Assembly: GCA_964635375.1 (NCBI GenBank)
Contig: CAZWOU010000308.1
Location: 1 to 5,041, forward strand
Direction: 5' to 3'
Origin: CAZMNY01 sp964635375
GTDB taxonomy: Bacteria > Planctomycetota > Planctomycetia > Pirellulales > Pirellulaceae
DNA: 5,041 nt
Below the pieces are notes generated by a model. The model ran no database searches and was not told the DNA's origin. It saw nothing but the letters and a program-made list of their open reading frames with translations. Made by a program: the position numbers and the translations under genes. Positions 1 to 5,041 of this stretch are shown here, one piece after another; position 1 is the first letter of the stretch, and each line of letters opens with the position of its first letter.

Positions 1-2
1 CT

Positions 3-800
3 CTGCCCTATTCTCAGTTCCCACTCAATCGAGCTTTGAGGGGCATCAAGAATGCCGGTTATCAGTTTGTGGCCTGGGGGACGTCGCATCGCGAAACCGA
101 CGGCGGCGAGCGGATTCCCGTGATGCCAACCGACGCGTCGCCAGAACGGGCGCGCGAGCTAGCGCAGCGGTGCCGCGACCTTGGACTCGAACCGCTGATG
201 ATGTTCTCCACAGTCTACCCTGAAGCGGCCGATGGACTGCAGGTTCTAACTCAACGCCTCAAGCAAGCTGGCAAAGCGAGGATCGCTCAAGTGCTCACCT
301 TTGGGCACACGAAAGGGGGTAATCGCAAACTCTGGATCGAGCGATTCAAGAAGCTCGGCCCGATCGCTCGCGATCAGGGAGTACTGCTAGTCGTCAAACA
401 ACACGGCGGGGCGACGGGGACCGGGCAAGCTTGTGCGGAGATCATCCGAGAAGTCGGCGACAAAGGGGTCCGGGTCAATTACGATGCGGGCAATGTGATG
501 GACTATCTGAACGTCGATCCGATACCCGATATCAATCGTTGCGCGGACGTGGTTCACAGCTTCTGTATGAAAGACCACCGCAATTGGCCCAAGGACCAAG
601 ACTGCGGACCCGGCTTCGGAGTGATCGATCACTATCGACTGCTACAACCGGTCGCCCACACCGGCCGAAGAATACCGTTGTGTTGCGAGAACATTTTCGC
701 CCCAGTCGTCCCGCGACCGGCGGCGCCTGAGGGCGTTGATGGCCTGGCGATGCGAGCGAGACAATTCCTGCAGACCGTTGTGGCTGGCGTCCAAGGCTGA
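3..800 (+). CDS. Sugar phosphate isomerase/epimerase-like TIM-barrel protein (AP endonuclease 2 / xylose isomerase-like fold), 5' partial
   Basis: The frame is open back to the left edge (reading LPYSQFPLNRAL before the internal TTG at 36), so the true start lies outside and 265 residues are visible. Family features seen: the early strand AGYQFVAWGTSH, the strand VVKQHGG (Lys codon 396-398), NYDAGNVMDY (Asp codon 483-485), CMKDH (His codon 576-578) and CCENIF (Glu codon 687-689). In the AP2Ec/xylose isomerase-like family such Glu/Asp/His/Glu positions hold a divalent metal and act on sugars, keto-sugars or inositols. Here the first expected Glu appears to be Lys-Gln, while the other three are present. 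The C-terminus (GVDGLAMRARQFLQTVV) is a normal closing helix, so the gene looks intact at its 3' end. It lies 56 nt before the DUF1080 gene and probably shares its operon. The exact substrate is unknown, and any N-terminal signal cannot be checked. An alternative role is a 3-keto-sugar epimerase, dehydratase or C-glycoside deglycosidase-like enzyme, as seen in other members that partner Gfo/Idh/MocA enzymes. Confidence 0.85.
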   Translation: MPYSQFPLNRALRGIKNAGYQFVAWGTSHRETDGGERIPVMPTDASPERARELAQRCRDLGLEPLMMFSTVYPEAADGLQVLTQRLKQAGKARIAQVLTFGHTKGGNRKLWIERFKKLGPIARDQGVLLVVKQHGGATGTGQACAEIIREVGDKGVRVNYDAGNVMDYLNVDPIPDINRCADVVHSFCMKDHRNWPKDQDCGPGFGVIDHYRLLQPVAHTGRRIPLCCENIFAPVVPRPAAPEGVDGLAMRARQFLQTVVAGVQG

Positions 801-843
801 CGCCGAATCAATTGGCGATGGAGTTTCGCACGCGGGACTCCTC

Positions 844-849
844 GAGGGA
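844..849 (+). promoter_or_regulatory. Ribosome binding site for the DUF1080 gene
   Basis: GAGGGA sits 7 nt before the ATG at 857 and favours that start over the TTG at 812 and the ATG at 818, which have no such motif. A second GGGAGA at 878-883 lies 6 nt before an ATG at 890, so the two starts compete. Confidence 0.5.
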
Positions 850-856
850 ATGCGCT

Positions 857-1720
857 ATGAGCCGCGAACATTCAGCCGGGAGATCGCCCATGCCGATTCC
901 TATCCGACCGACGCTGGTTCTGGCCAGCCTGCTCGCAAGTTGTGCTGCGGCGATCTGCTGCGGACAACATAGGCCGGCGATTTCGCCGAACGACAAGGTG
1001 ATCCGACCTTTTAACGGCGCCAACCTGGACGGCTTCACGAAATGGTCGCAAGAAACGAAACGGAAAGATCCCCACTCCGACTATCGCGTGACGGATGGGA
1101 TGCTACACATCGGCGGGCGAGGCATGGGTTACCTGGCAACAGTCGACTCCTATAAGGACTACCACTTGAGCGTGGAGTACAAATGGGGCCAGCGGCGCGA
1201 CGGCTCGAAAAATGTGCGGAATTCCGGAATCTTGCTCCACGCCAGCGGGCCCGACGGGAACGCTCGAGGCATCTGGCAGGCGTCGATCGAATGTCAACTG
1301 GCCCAAGGCTGTGAAGGCGATGTGATTGTGATTCGCGGCAAGGAACGCAATGGCCAAGTCATTCCAACAACCGTAACCAGCGACACTCGGATTGCCAGCG
1401 ACGGTCGTACTCGATGGCGCCGAGGCGGGAAAAAGACGCTTTATGCAGGGAAACAGTTCTGGTGGTCGCAACACGAGCCCGGTTTTAAGGAACTGCTCGA
1501 CACCCGAGGCAAGGACGACTTGGCAAGCCCGCGTGGAGAATGGACACAAGTCGAGTGCATCTGCAGGGGACGCCGCATTACAATCAAGATCAATGGAACC
1601 ATCGTCAACGAGGTTTACGATGTGTTTCCGGCAGCAGGCAAAATCCTCTTGGAAAACGAAAAGAACGAGATCTTCTTCCGCAACCTGGAGATCCGCCCGC
1701 TGACCGGATCACAGCCCTAA
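857..1720 (+). CDS. Exported DUF1080 (3-keto-disaccharide hydrolase family) protein
   Basis: The 287-residue product starts with a Sec-type signal: Arg17, a hydrophobic stretch about residues 19-35 (TLVLASLLASCAAAICC), then a Gln/Pro-rich linker. LASC (residues 26-29) could be a lipobox, which would make it a lipoprotein; plain cleavage near CGQ is the alternative. One DUF1080 domain (concanavalin-like beta sandwich) fills residues 50-284: FNGANLDGF (52-60), the strand pair YRVTDGMLHIGGRG, NSGILLHASGP (His128), SIECQLAQGCEGD (Glu145) and the terminal strand EIFFRNLEIRPL. Family members studied elsewhere hydrolyse 3-keto glycosides made by Gfo/Idh/MocA enzymes, and such an enzyme is the next gene. 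The job here is therefore inferred to be extracytoplasmic cleavage of an oxidised sugar; a carbohydrate-binding role is possible. ATG 890 would give 276 residues with a more compact signal peptide and is a realistic alternative start. The gap to the next gene is 65 nt. Confidence 0.87.
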   Translation: MSREHSAGRSPMPIPIRPTLVLASLLASCAAAICCGQHRPAISPNDKVIRPFNGANLDGFTKWSQETKRKDPHSDYRVTDGMLHIGGRGMGYLATVDSYKDYHLSVEYKWGQRRDGSKNVRNSGILLHASGPDGNARGIWQASIECQLAQGCEGDVIVIRGKERNGQVIPTTVTSDTRIASDGRTRWRRGGKKTLYAGKQFWWSQHEPGFKELLDTRGKDDLASPRGEWTQVECICRGRRITIKINGTIVNEVYDVFPAAGKILLENEKNEIFFRNLEIRPLTGSQP

Positions 1721-1753
1721 CATCGCAGGCAGAACCTAACATCGTAGGCAGAA
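1716..1753 (+). repeat. 19-bp tandem duplication over the DUF1080 stop codon
   Basis: Two directly adjacent 19-bp copies (1716-1734 and 1735-1753) share the unit CCTAACATCGYAGGCAGAA and differ only at position 11 (C against T). The first copy contains the TAA stop (1718-1720) of the DUF1080 gene. The second copy lies wholly in the spacer before the oxidoreductase gene. It looks like a recent slippage or unequal-exchange duplication; no function is evident. Confidence 0.9.
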
Positions 1754-1772
1754 AGCACGCCCATTCTCGATC

Positions 1773-1777
1773 AAGGA
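1773..1777 (+). promoter_or_regulatory. Ribosome binding site for the Gfo/Idh/MocA gene
   Basis: AAGGA lies 8 nt before the ATG at 1786. It fixes the start there, although the frame stays open upstream to 1540. The upstream part overlaps the DUF1080 gene in another frame and encodes no recognisable domain. Confidence 0.7.
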
Positions 1778-1785
1778 ACCCCAAG

Positions 1786-3105
1786 ATGAACAAGATCACA
1801 CGCACGGACCGCGGCGTTGCCCGCTCGGCAGGCGACTCGAATCGCCGCCAGTTCATCTCAAACTCGTTAGCGGCGGGCAGCGTTGCCGGTGCGGCCGCAC
1901 TGCTGCCGACGGCGCCGGTTCACGCCGCAGGCGACGACCTCCTCAAGGTGGCCTTGATCGGCTGCGGCGGACGAGGCACCGGCGCGGCGCGGCAGGCCCT
2001 TATGGCTGACGAGCACGTCAAACTCGTTGCGATGGCGGACGCTTTCGAAGATCGCCTGCAGTCCAGCCTCAAGTCGCTCTCCAAGATCGAGGACGTGTCC
2101 GGCAAAATCGACGTTCCAAAGGATCGCCAATTCGTTGGCTTTGACGCCTACAAGCAGGTATTGGCGAGCGATGTGGATGTGGTGCTGCTGACGACCCCGC
2201 CCCACTTTCGCCCAATTCATCTGAAAGCGGCCATCGACGCCGGTAAACATGTGTTCGCGGAAAAACCGGTCGCCGTCGATAGCCCGGGAGTGCGTTCCGT
2301 CCTGCACTCCTGCGCTGAGGCAAAGCGGAAGAACCTCTCAGTCGTTTCCGGCCTCTGCCTGCGGTACGACGGCGGTTTTCGGGAAACACTCAAACGGCTT
2401 CACGGTGGCGCGATCGGCGACATTCAAACCGTCGTCGCCAACGACTACCGTGGGTCCATTTGGGTCAAGCCGCGAAAGGACGATTGGACGGACATGCACT
2501 GGCAGATGCGTAATTGGTATTATTTCACGTGGCTTTCTGGCGATTTCAACGTCGAACAACATGTGCACTACCTCGACGTCTGCGCTTGGGTGCTCGGCGG
2601 CTACCCCAGCAAGGCGATTGGGATGGGCGGGCGGCAAGTTCGCACCGACGAGAAATTCGGCAACATCTTCGACCATCACAGTGTCACCTACCAATACGAA
2701 AACGGCACGCGGTTCTTCAGCAATTGCCGTCAACAACGGGGCTGCAAGAATGATATGTCAAGCTATGCCTTTGGCACGAAAGGGCGAGCCGAGGTATCGG
2801 AAAGGCGACTTCGGATCGATAACGGCCAACTCTGGCAATTCGATAAGAAGGTCAAGAATATGTACCAAGTCGAACACGACGAGATGTTTGCCGGAATCCG
2901 AGCTGGCGCGCCTCTGAACAATGGCGAATACATGGCGAAAAGCACCATGTTGGCGATCATGGGGCGAATGGCAACCTACACCGGCCAAGAAATCACCTGG
3001 GAGCAAGCCTTAGCGTCCGAACAGGACCTCTCCCCGGCCAAGTACGCCTGGGGCCCCGCGCCCAAAGTCGAAGCATGGTTGCCGGGCATTACCGAATTCG
3101 TCTAG
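1786..3105 (+). CDS. Tat-exported Gfo/Idh/MocA family oxidoreductase
   Basis: The 439-residue product is an NAD(P)-dependent sugar or polyol dehydrogenase of the glucose-fructose oxidoreductase / inositol dehydrogenase / MocA type. A twin-arginine signal is clear: NRRQFIS (residues 19-25), then the hydrophobic Ala/Gly-rich stretch 28-43 and a likely cleavage after APVHA (43-47). The Rossmann domain begins at LKVALIGCGGRGTG (nucleotide-binding glycines 59-66), with the acidic D85 after the second strand. VFAEKPVAVD (EKP 159-161, Lys160 the usual catalytic lysine) ends the cofactor domain. The C-terminal sugar-binding domain carries EQHVHYLDVCAWVLGG, with His261 and Asp264 in the place of the family's conserved His/Asp pair. 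Tat export fits a protein that folds around its nicotinamide cofactor before crossing the membrane. It follows the DUF1080 gene by 65 nt, so oxidation and cleavage of a sugar substrate may be coupled. The sugar and the carbon oxidised are not deducible. Length is normal for the planctomycete subfamily. Confidence 0.92.
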   Translation: MNKITRTDRGVARSAGDSNRRQFISNSLAAGSVAGAAALLPTAPVHAAGDDLLKVALIGCGGRGTGAARQALMADEHVKLVAMADAFEDRLQSSLKSLSKIEDVSGKIDVPKDRQFVGFDAYKQVLASDVDVVLLTTPPHFRPIHLKAAIDAGKHVFAEKPVAVDSPGVRSVLHSCAEAKRKNLSVVSGLCLRYDGGFRETLKRLHGGAIGDIQTVVANDYRGSIWVKPRKDDWTDMHWQMRNWYYFTWLSGDFNVEQHVHYLDVCAWVLGGYPSKAIGMGGRQVRTDEKFGNIFDHHSVTYQYENGTRFFSNCRQQRGCKNDMSSYAFGTKGRAEVSERRLRIDNGQLWQFDKKVKNMYQVEHDEMFAGIRAGAPLNNGEYMAKSTMLAIMGRMATYTGQEITWEQALASEQDLSPAKYAWGPAPKVEAWLPGITEFV

Positions 3106-3287
3106 AAACCCGAACTCGGCATAGCTCGACTCTTCCGGCTCTCGTCCCACGGCGCATTTGAGCGGCTCGATGTAAAAGACTTTGGGATGCGCAAAGAAAG
3201 CCTCCTACCTTCCCTCCAATCAGAGATGTCGCGACGAGCTCCGCGCATTTGCCTCAGGTTGGCCCTTGACTCTAATCTTCAAACGCA

Positions 3288-3317
3288 ATACCTTGCTGCG
3301 CCATACCTTGCCGCGCA
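3288..3317 (+). repeat. 15-bp tandem duplication
   Basis: Two adjacent copies, 3288-3302 (ATACCTTGCTGCGCC) and 3303-3317 (ATACCTTGCCGCGCA), differ at two positions. No function is evident. It overlaps the weak -10 candidate at 3289-3294. Confidence 0.8.
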
Positions 3318-3340
3318 CCTGTATGTCTAACCACACATCA

Positions 3341-3368
3341 GCGCGCGTATGGCGCGCGATATAGCGCG
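3341..3368. repeat. Alternating purine-pyrimidine GCGCGC/ATAT run
   Basis: GCGCGCG, TATG, GCGCGCG, ATATA and GCGCG follow one another with only three breaks (GG, GA, AG) in the purine-pyrimidine alternation. GCGCGC at 3341-3346 and 3352-3357 can also pair across a 5-nt loop. Such runs are prone to left-handed DNA or cruciform formation under supercoiling; any role is unproven. Confidence 0.6.
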
Positions 3369-3443
3369 AGATAGGGCACACATTCTGGGCTCACAACTAC
3401 GAGTCCCTCTTTACACCCAGTAACATCGTGGACGTTCGGGTCA

Positions 3444-3520
3444 GTTTTCGGAATAAAGCCGAGCTCAACCCGAGTTTGTGAAAAATGGCACAAAGTGTGC
3501 ATTACCGGCTTTCCAAAAAC
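3444..3520. repeat. Imperfect inverted repeat enclosing the Crp/Fnr-like site
   Basis: The left arm 3444-3461 (GTTTTCGGAATAAAGCCG) and the right arm 3506-3520 (CGGCTTTCCAAAAAC) are reverse complements apart from one mismatch and a 3-nt bulge in the left arm. The innermost 7 bp, AAAGCCG/CGGCTTT, match perfectly. The arms are 44 nt apart, and the TTTGTG/CACAAA palindrome lies almost exactly in the middle, so an RNA of this stretch could fold into a two-storey hairpin. It could equally be two operator half-sites or a small relic element. Confidence 0.55.
3475..3494. promoter_or_regulatory. Candidate Crp/Fnr-family operator upstream of the cytochrome-narG operon
   Basis: TTTGTG-N8-CACAAA has perfect 6-bp arms. 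The core TGTG-N8-CACA has the spacing and half-site of the CRP consensus (TGTGA-N6-TCACA) and the overall geometry of the Crp/Fnr superfamily. Its centre is about 68 bp before the GTG start of the cytochrome gene. Crp/Fnr-type regulators commonly switch on nitrate respiration when oxygen falls or nitrogen oxides appear, so the position is apt. The regulator itself is not in the window. An overlapping palindrome, GCACA-AAG-TGTGC (3488-3500), could serve another protein. Confidence 0.5.
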
Positions 3521-3552
3521 ACGGGGAATGCCCACACGGACTGTGAGAGAAA

Positions 3553-4482
3553 GTGAACACGATCAATATTCGGCGCCGATCGGTTGCGCTCGGCTGCATC
3601 TCGCCCCCCCCATTTCGCGCCCAAATTGCCAACCCCGAGCCACGCCGATGGCGTTGGGGCTTCGGCGTGATTCCGCTACTTCTGGTGGCCATCCTGCCCT
3701 CTTCCGCGGAAGCTCAAGAGACGTTGGCCCAGTTCTTTAAGAGGTCGTGCACCAACTGCCACACGATTGGCGGCGGGTACCTGAACGCACCCGACCTGAA
3801 GAACGTCAACCAGCGAGCAAAGCGGCAGTGGTTGATCGATTTCATGATGAATCCCCGGGCGACAATCGACAGCGGCGATCCGTACGCGAAGAAGATCTTC
3901 GCGGACTCAAAGAATCAGTACATGCCGCCCATTCAAGGGATGACAGCAGAGCGTGCGGGCTTTCTGCTCGACTTGATCAAAGAAGAGTCAGCTAAGCCAA
4001 AGTCGATCTTCATCGGCGCTCAAGAATCGACGAGACCTTTTCTGCCTCAGGACTACGAAGACGGCAAGGCCATATTCCTGGGGCTAAAGCCACTGGACGA
4101 AAAAGGGCCCGCCTGCATCTCTTGCCATACGATGCACGACACAGCCTCCCTGGGCGGCGGTCGACTGGGCGGGGATCTGACGAAATTCTCGGAGAAGAAG
4201 AAAGATCGCAACGCCGTCAGCGCATGGCTCTCTAATCCAGCGGCGGAGATGATGCAGCCGGTCTTTGCCAATAAGCCGATGACCGAGGACGAAATTCACT
4301 CCCTGACGGCCTACTTCGAAGGTTCGGCCAAGAGTAGCGAAGCGGACCCCTCGGCAAGTCGCGTGGCGTTTCTGCTGATGGGGCTGCTGTTGGCAATCGC
4401 GATCGTGTTTGGTTTTGACGCGATTTGGAAACATCGCTTTCACAGTGTTCGCAAGCCGTTGGTGGATTCCAACCAGGTGTGA
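3553..4482 (+). CDS. Membrane-anchored diheme cytochrome c, NarC-like, of the nitrate reductase operon
   Basis: The 309-residue product starts at GTG, with a modest GAGAG (3546-3550 region) just upstream. A long basic n-region (RRR at 7-9, RRWRW at 31-35) leads to a hydrophobic segment about 36-49 and likely cleavage after SSAEA (50-54). Two heme c attachment motifs follow, CTNCH (66-70) and CISCH (188-192), each opening a class I-type cytochrome domain. Likely axial methionines are Met124 (YMPPI) in the first domain and Met233/234 or Met243 in the second. A C-terminal transmembrane helix (273-292) anchors it, with a short basic tail in the cytoplasm. The internal duplication and anchor suggest a periplasmic electron carrier. 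It stands 9 nt before narG, the arrangement known for Thermus NarC, a diheme cytochrome tied to NarGHI. It probably passes electrons between the Nar membrane subunit and the cytochrome pool. An eight-C run at 3604-3611 lies in the n-region, so the exact N-terminus is less certain. Confidence 0.9.
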   Translation: MNTINIRRRSVALGCISPPPFRAQIANPEPRRWRWGFGVIPLLLVAILPSSAEAQETLAQFFKRSCTNCHTIGGGYLNAPDLKNVNQRAKRQWLIDFMMNPRATIDSGDPYAKKIFADSKNQYMPPIQGMTAERAGFLLDLIKEESAKPKSIFIGAQESTRPFLPQDYEDGKAIFLGLKPLDEKGPACISCHTMHDTASLGGGRLGGDLTKFSEKKKDRNAVSAWLSNPAAEMMQPVFANKPMTEDEIHSLTAYFEGSAKSSEADPSASRVAFLLMGLLLAIAIVFGFDAIWKHRFHSVRKPLVDSNQV

Positions 4483-4484
4483 GG
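4481..4484 (+). promoter_or_regulatory. narG: Ribosome binding site of narG overlapping the cytochrome stop codon
   Basis: GAGG shares two bases with the TGA stop (4480-4482) of the cytochrome gene and lies 7 nt before the GTG at 4492. The next in-frame ATG at 4501 would be 16 nt away, so GTG 4492 is the better start. The overlap suggests translational coupling of the two genes. Confidence 0.7.
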
Positions 4485-4491
4485 TTATATC

Positions 4492-5041
4492 GTGAGTATT
4501 ATGCAGGACGCTATCGCCTGGATTCGTGACGAAGTCAATCCAAAAGGGCGGCAGTGGGAAGAATTCTACCGCAACCGTTGGCAACACGACAAAGTCGTGC
4601 GCAGCACCCACGGTGTGAATTGCACGGGCGGCTGCACGTGGAATATCCATGTCAAAGACGGAATCGTCACCTGGGAGATGCAGGGCCTAGACTATCCCCT
4701 GCTTGAGTCCGGTCTGCCTCCCTACGAACCTCGAGGCTGTCAGCGAGGCATCTCTTACAGTTGGTACTTGTACAGCCCGCTGCGAGTCAAATACCCCTAC
4801 ATTCGGGGTGCCTTGATCGACATGTGGAAACAAGCCAAAGCCGATCACATCGACCCGGTCGATGCGTGGACAAGTTTGGTTGAGGATCCCGATTCGAGAG
4901 CGAGGTGGCAACAGGCAAGGGGCAAGGGAGGCCTTCGACGGACCGATTGGGACACGGCGCTCGAGATCATTAGCGCCTCGATGGTGCATACGATTAAGGC
5001 CCACGGCCCCGACCGCATAGCCGGTTTCTCTCCGATTCCAG
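4492..5041 (+). CDS. narG: Respiratory nitrate reductase alpha subunit NarG, 3' partial
   Basis: The first 183 codons are present and the gene runs off the right edge. The protein is the molybdenum (bis-MGD) catalytic subunit that reduces nitrate to nitrite in the cytoplasm-facing NarGHI complex. RWQHDKVVRSTHGVNCTGGCTW matches the NarG N-terminus in order. The ligands of the FS0 [4Fe-4S] cluster are His40, Cys44, Cys48 and Cys83, which keep the same spacing as His49, Cys53, Cys57 and Cys92 of E. coli NarG. Further NarG signatures are VTWEMQ, EPRGCQRG, SYSWYLYSPLRVKYP, DPVDAW, QARGKGG and GPDRIAGFSPIP. There is no Tat signal peptide, which argues for the cytoplasmic NarG type and against the periplasmic nitrite oxidoreductases of anammox bacteria and Nitrospira. 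The molybdenum-ligand Asp lies beyond the window. GCQRG has Gln84 where E. coli NarG has Pro. The gene is co-transcribed with the cytochrome; narH, narJ and narI are expected downstream. Confidence 0.95.
   Translation, partial: MSIMQDAIAWIRDEVNPKGRQWEEFYRNRWQHDKVVRSTHGVNCTGGCTWNIHVKDGIVTWEMQGLDYPLLESGLPPYEPRGCQRGISYSWYLYSPLRVKYPYIRGALIDMWKQAKADHIDPVDAWTSLVEDPDSRARWQQARGKGGLRRTDWDTALEIISASMVHTIKAHGPDRIAGFSPIP

Larger units (their letters stand above)
3106..3552. other. 447-bp non-coding spacer between the sugar cluster and the nar operon
   Basis: I see no convincing gene here: the short open frames on both strands have no recognisable domain or good ribosome binding site. No strong hairpin followed by a T-run marks the end of the upstream operon; CCGAACTCGG just after the stop is only a very short palindrome. 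A weak sigma-70-like pair, TTGACT (3266-3271) and TACCTT (3289-3294), has 17-nt spacing, but the -10 matches only three of six positions. The repeats and the candidate regulator site inside the spacer are listed separately. Confidence 0.7.

Noticed and set aside
1540..1785. 82-residue N-terminal extension of the Gfo/Idh/MocA frame
   Set aside because: It overlaps the DUF1080 coding sequence in another frame, has no domain, and the ATG at 1786 has a good ribosome site and puts the Tat motif near the N-terminus.
3106..3180. Rho-independent terminator after the oxidoreductase gene
   Set aside because: Only very short palindromes are present and none is followed by a T-run.
3152..3251. GCGCATTTG at 3152-3160 and 3243-3251
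   Set aside because: A single 9-bp direct repeat about 90 bp apart with no flanking similarity is within chance expectation.
3182..3364. 60-residue open frame in the spacer
   Set aside because: No ribosome site, no hydrophobic or domain pattern, and it runs through the tandem duplication and the GC/AT run.
3338..3535. 65-residue minus-strand open frame in the spacer
   Set aside because: It covers the operator-like palindromes and has no family resemblance; chance is sufficient.
4084..4650. 188-residue open frame on the minus strand
   Set aside because: It lies antisense to the well-supported cytochrome and narG genes and shows no recognisable motif.
4492..5041. Periplasmic nitrite oxidoreductase (NxrA) of anammox type
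   Set aside because: No Tat signal peptide, and the N-terminal motifs follow the cytoplasmic NarG pattern closely.

Overview
The window looks like chromosomal DNA of a Planctomycetota bacterium (inferred, moderate confidence). The main clue is a trio typical of Pirellula/Rhodopirellula-type genomes: a TIM-barrel sugar isomerase, an exported DUF1080 protein and a Tat-exported Gfo/Idh/MocA oxidoreductase. All genes read on the + strand. There is no mobile element, tRNA, rRNA or CRISPR array that I can see.

Block 1 (1-3105) is a sugar-metabolism cluster. The first gene is cut by the left edge of the window and ends at 800. It is followed after short gaps by a DUF1080 (3-keto-disaccharide hydrolase family) protein with a Sec-type signal (857-1720) and a Gfo/Idh/MocA oxidoreductase with a twin-arginine signal (1786-3105). 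Together they suggest a pathway in which a glycoside or sugar is oxidised (Gfo/Idh/MocA), cleaved (DUF1080) and rearranged (isomerase), partly outside the cytoplasm. The substrate cannot be told from sequence. A nearly perfect 19-bp tandem duplication spans the DUF1080 stop codon.

A 447-bp non-coding stretch (3106-3552) separates the two blocks. It holds a 15-bp tandem duplication, a run of alternating purine-pyrimidine GCGCGC/ATAT sequence, and just before the next gene a symmetric TTTGTG-N8-CACAAA site of Crp/Fnr-family geometry. That site lies at the centre of a larger imperfect inverted repeat (3444-3520).

Block 2 (3553-5041) is the start of a respiratory nitrate reductase operon: a membrane-anchored diheme cytochrome c, then after 9 nt the first 183 codons of narG (catalytic molybdenum subunit), which runs off the right edge. 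The layout cytochrome c - narG resembles the narC-narG order of the Thermus nar operon. It suggests that electrons are exchanged with the periplasmic cytochrome pool as well as, or instead of, quinol directly. Nothing here is clearly a wholly new system. The most distinctive parts are the cytochrome-narG pairing with its candidate Crp/Fnr switch, and the exported sugar-oxidation trio.
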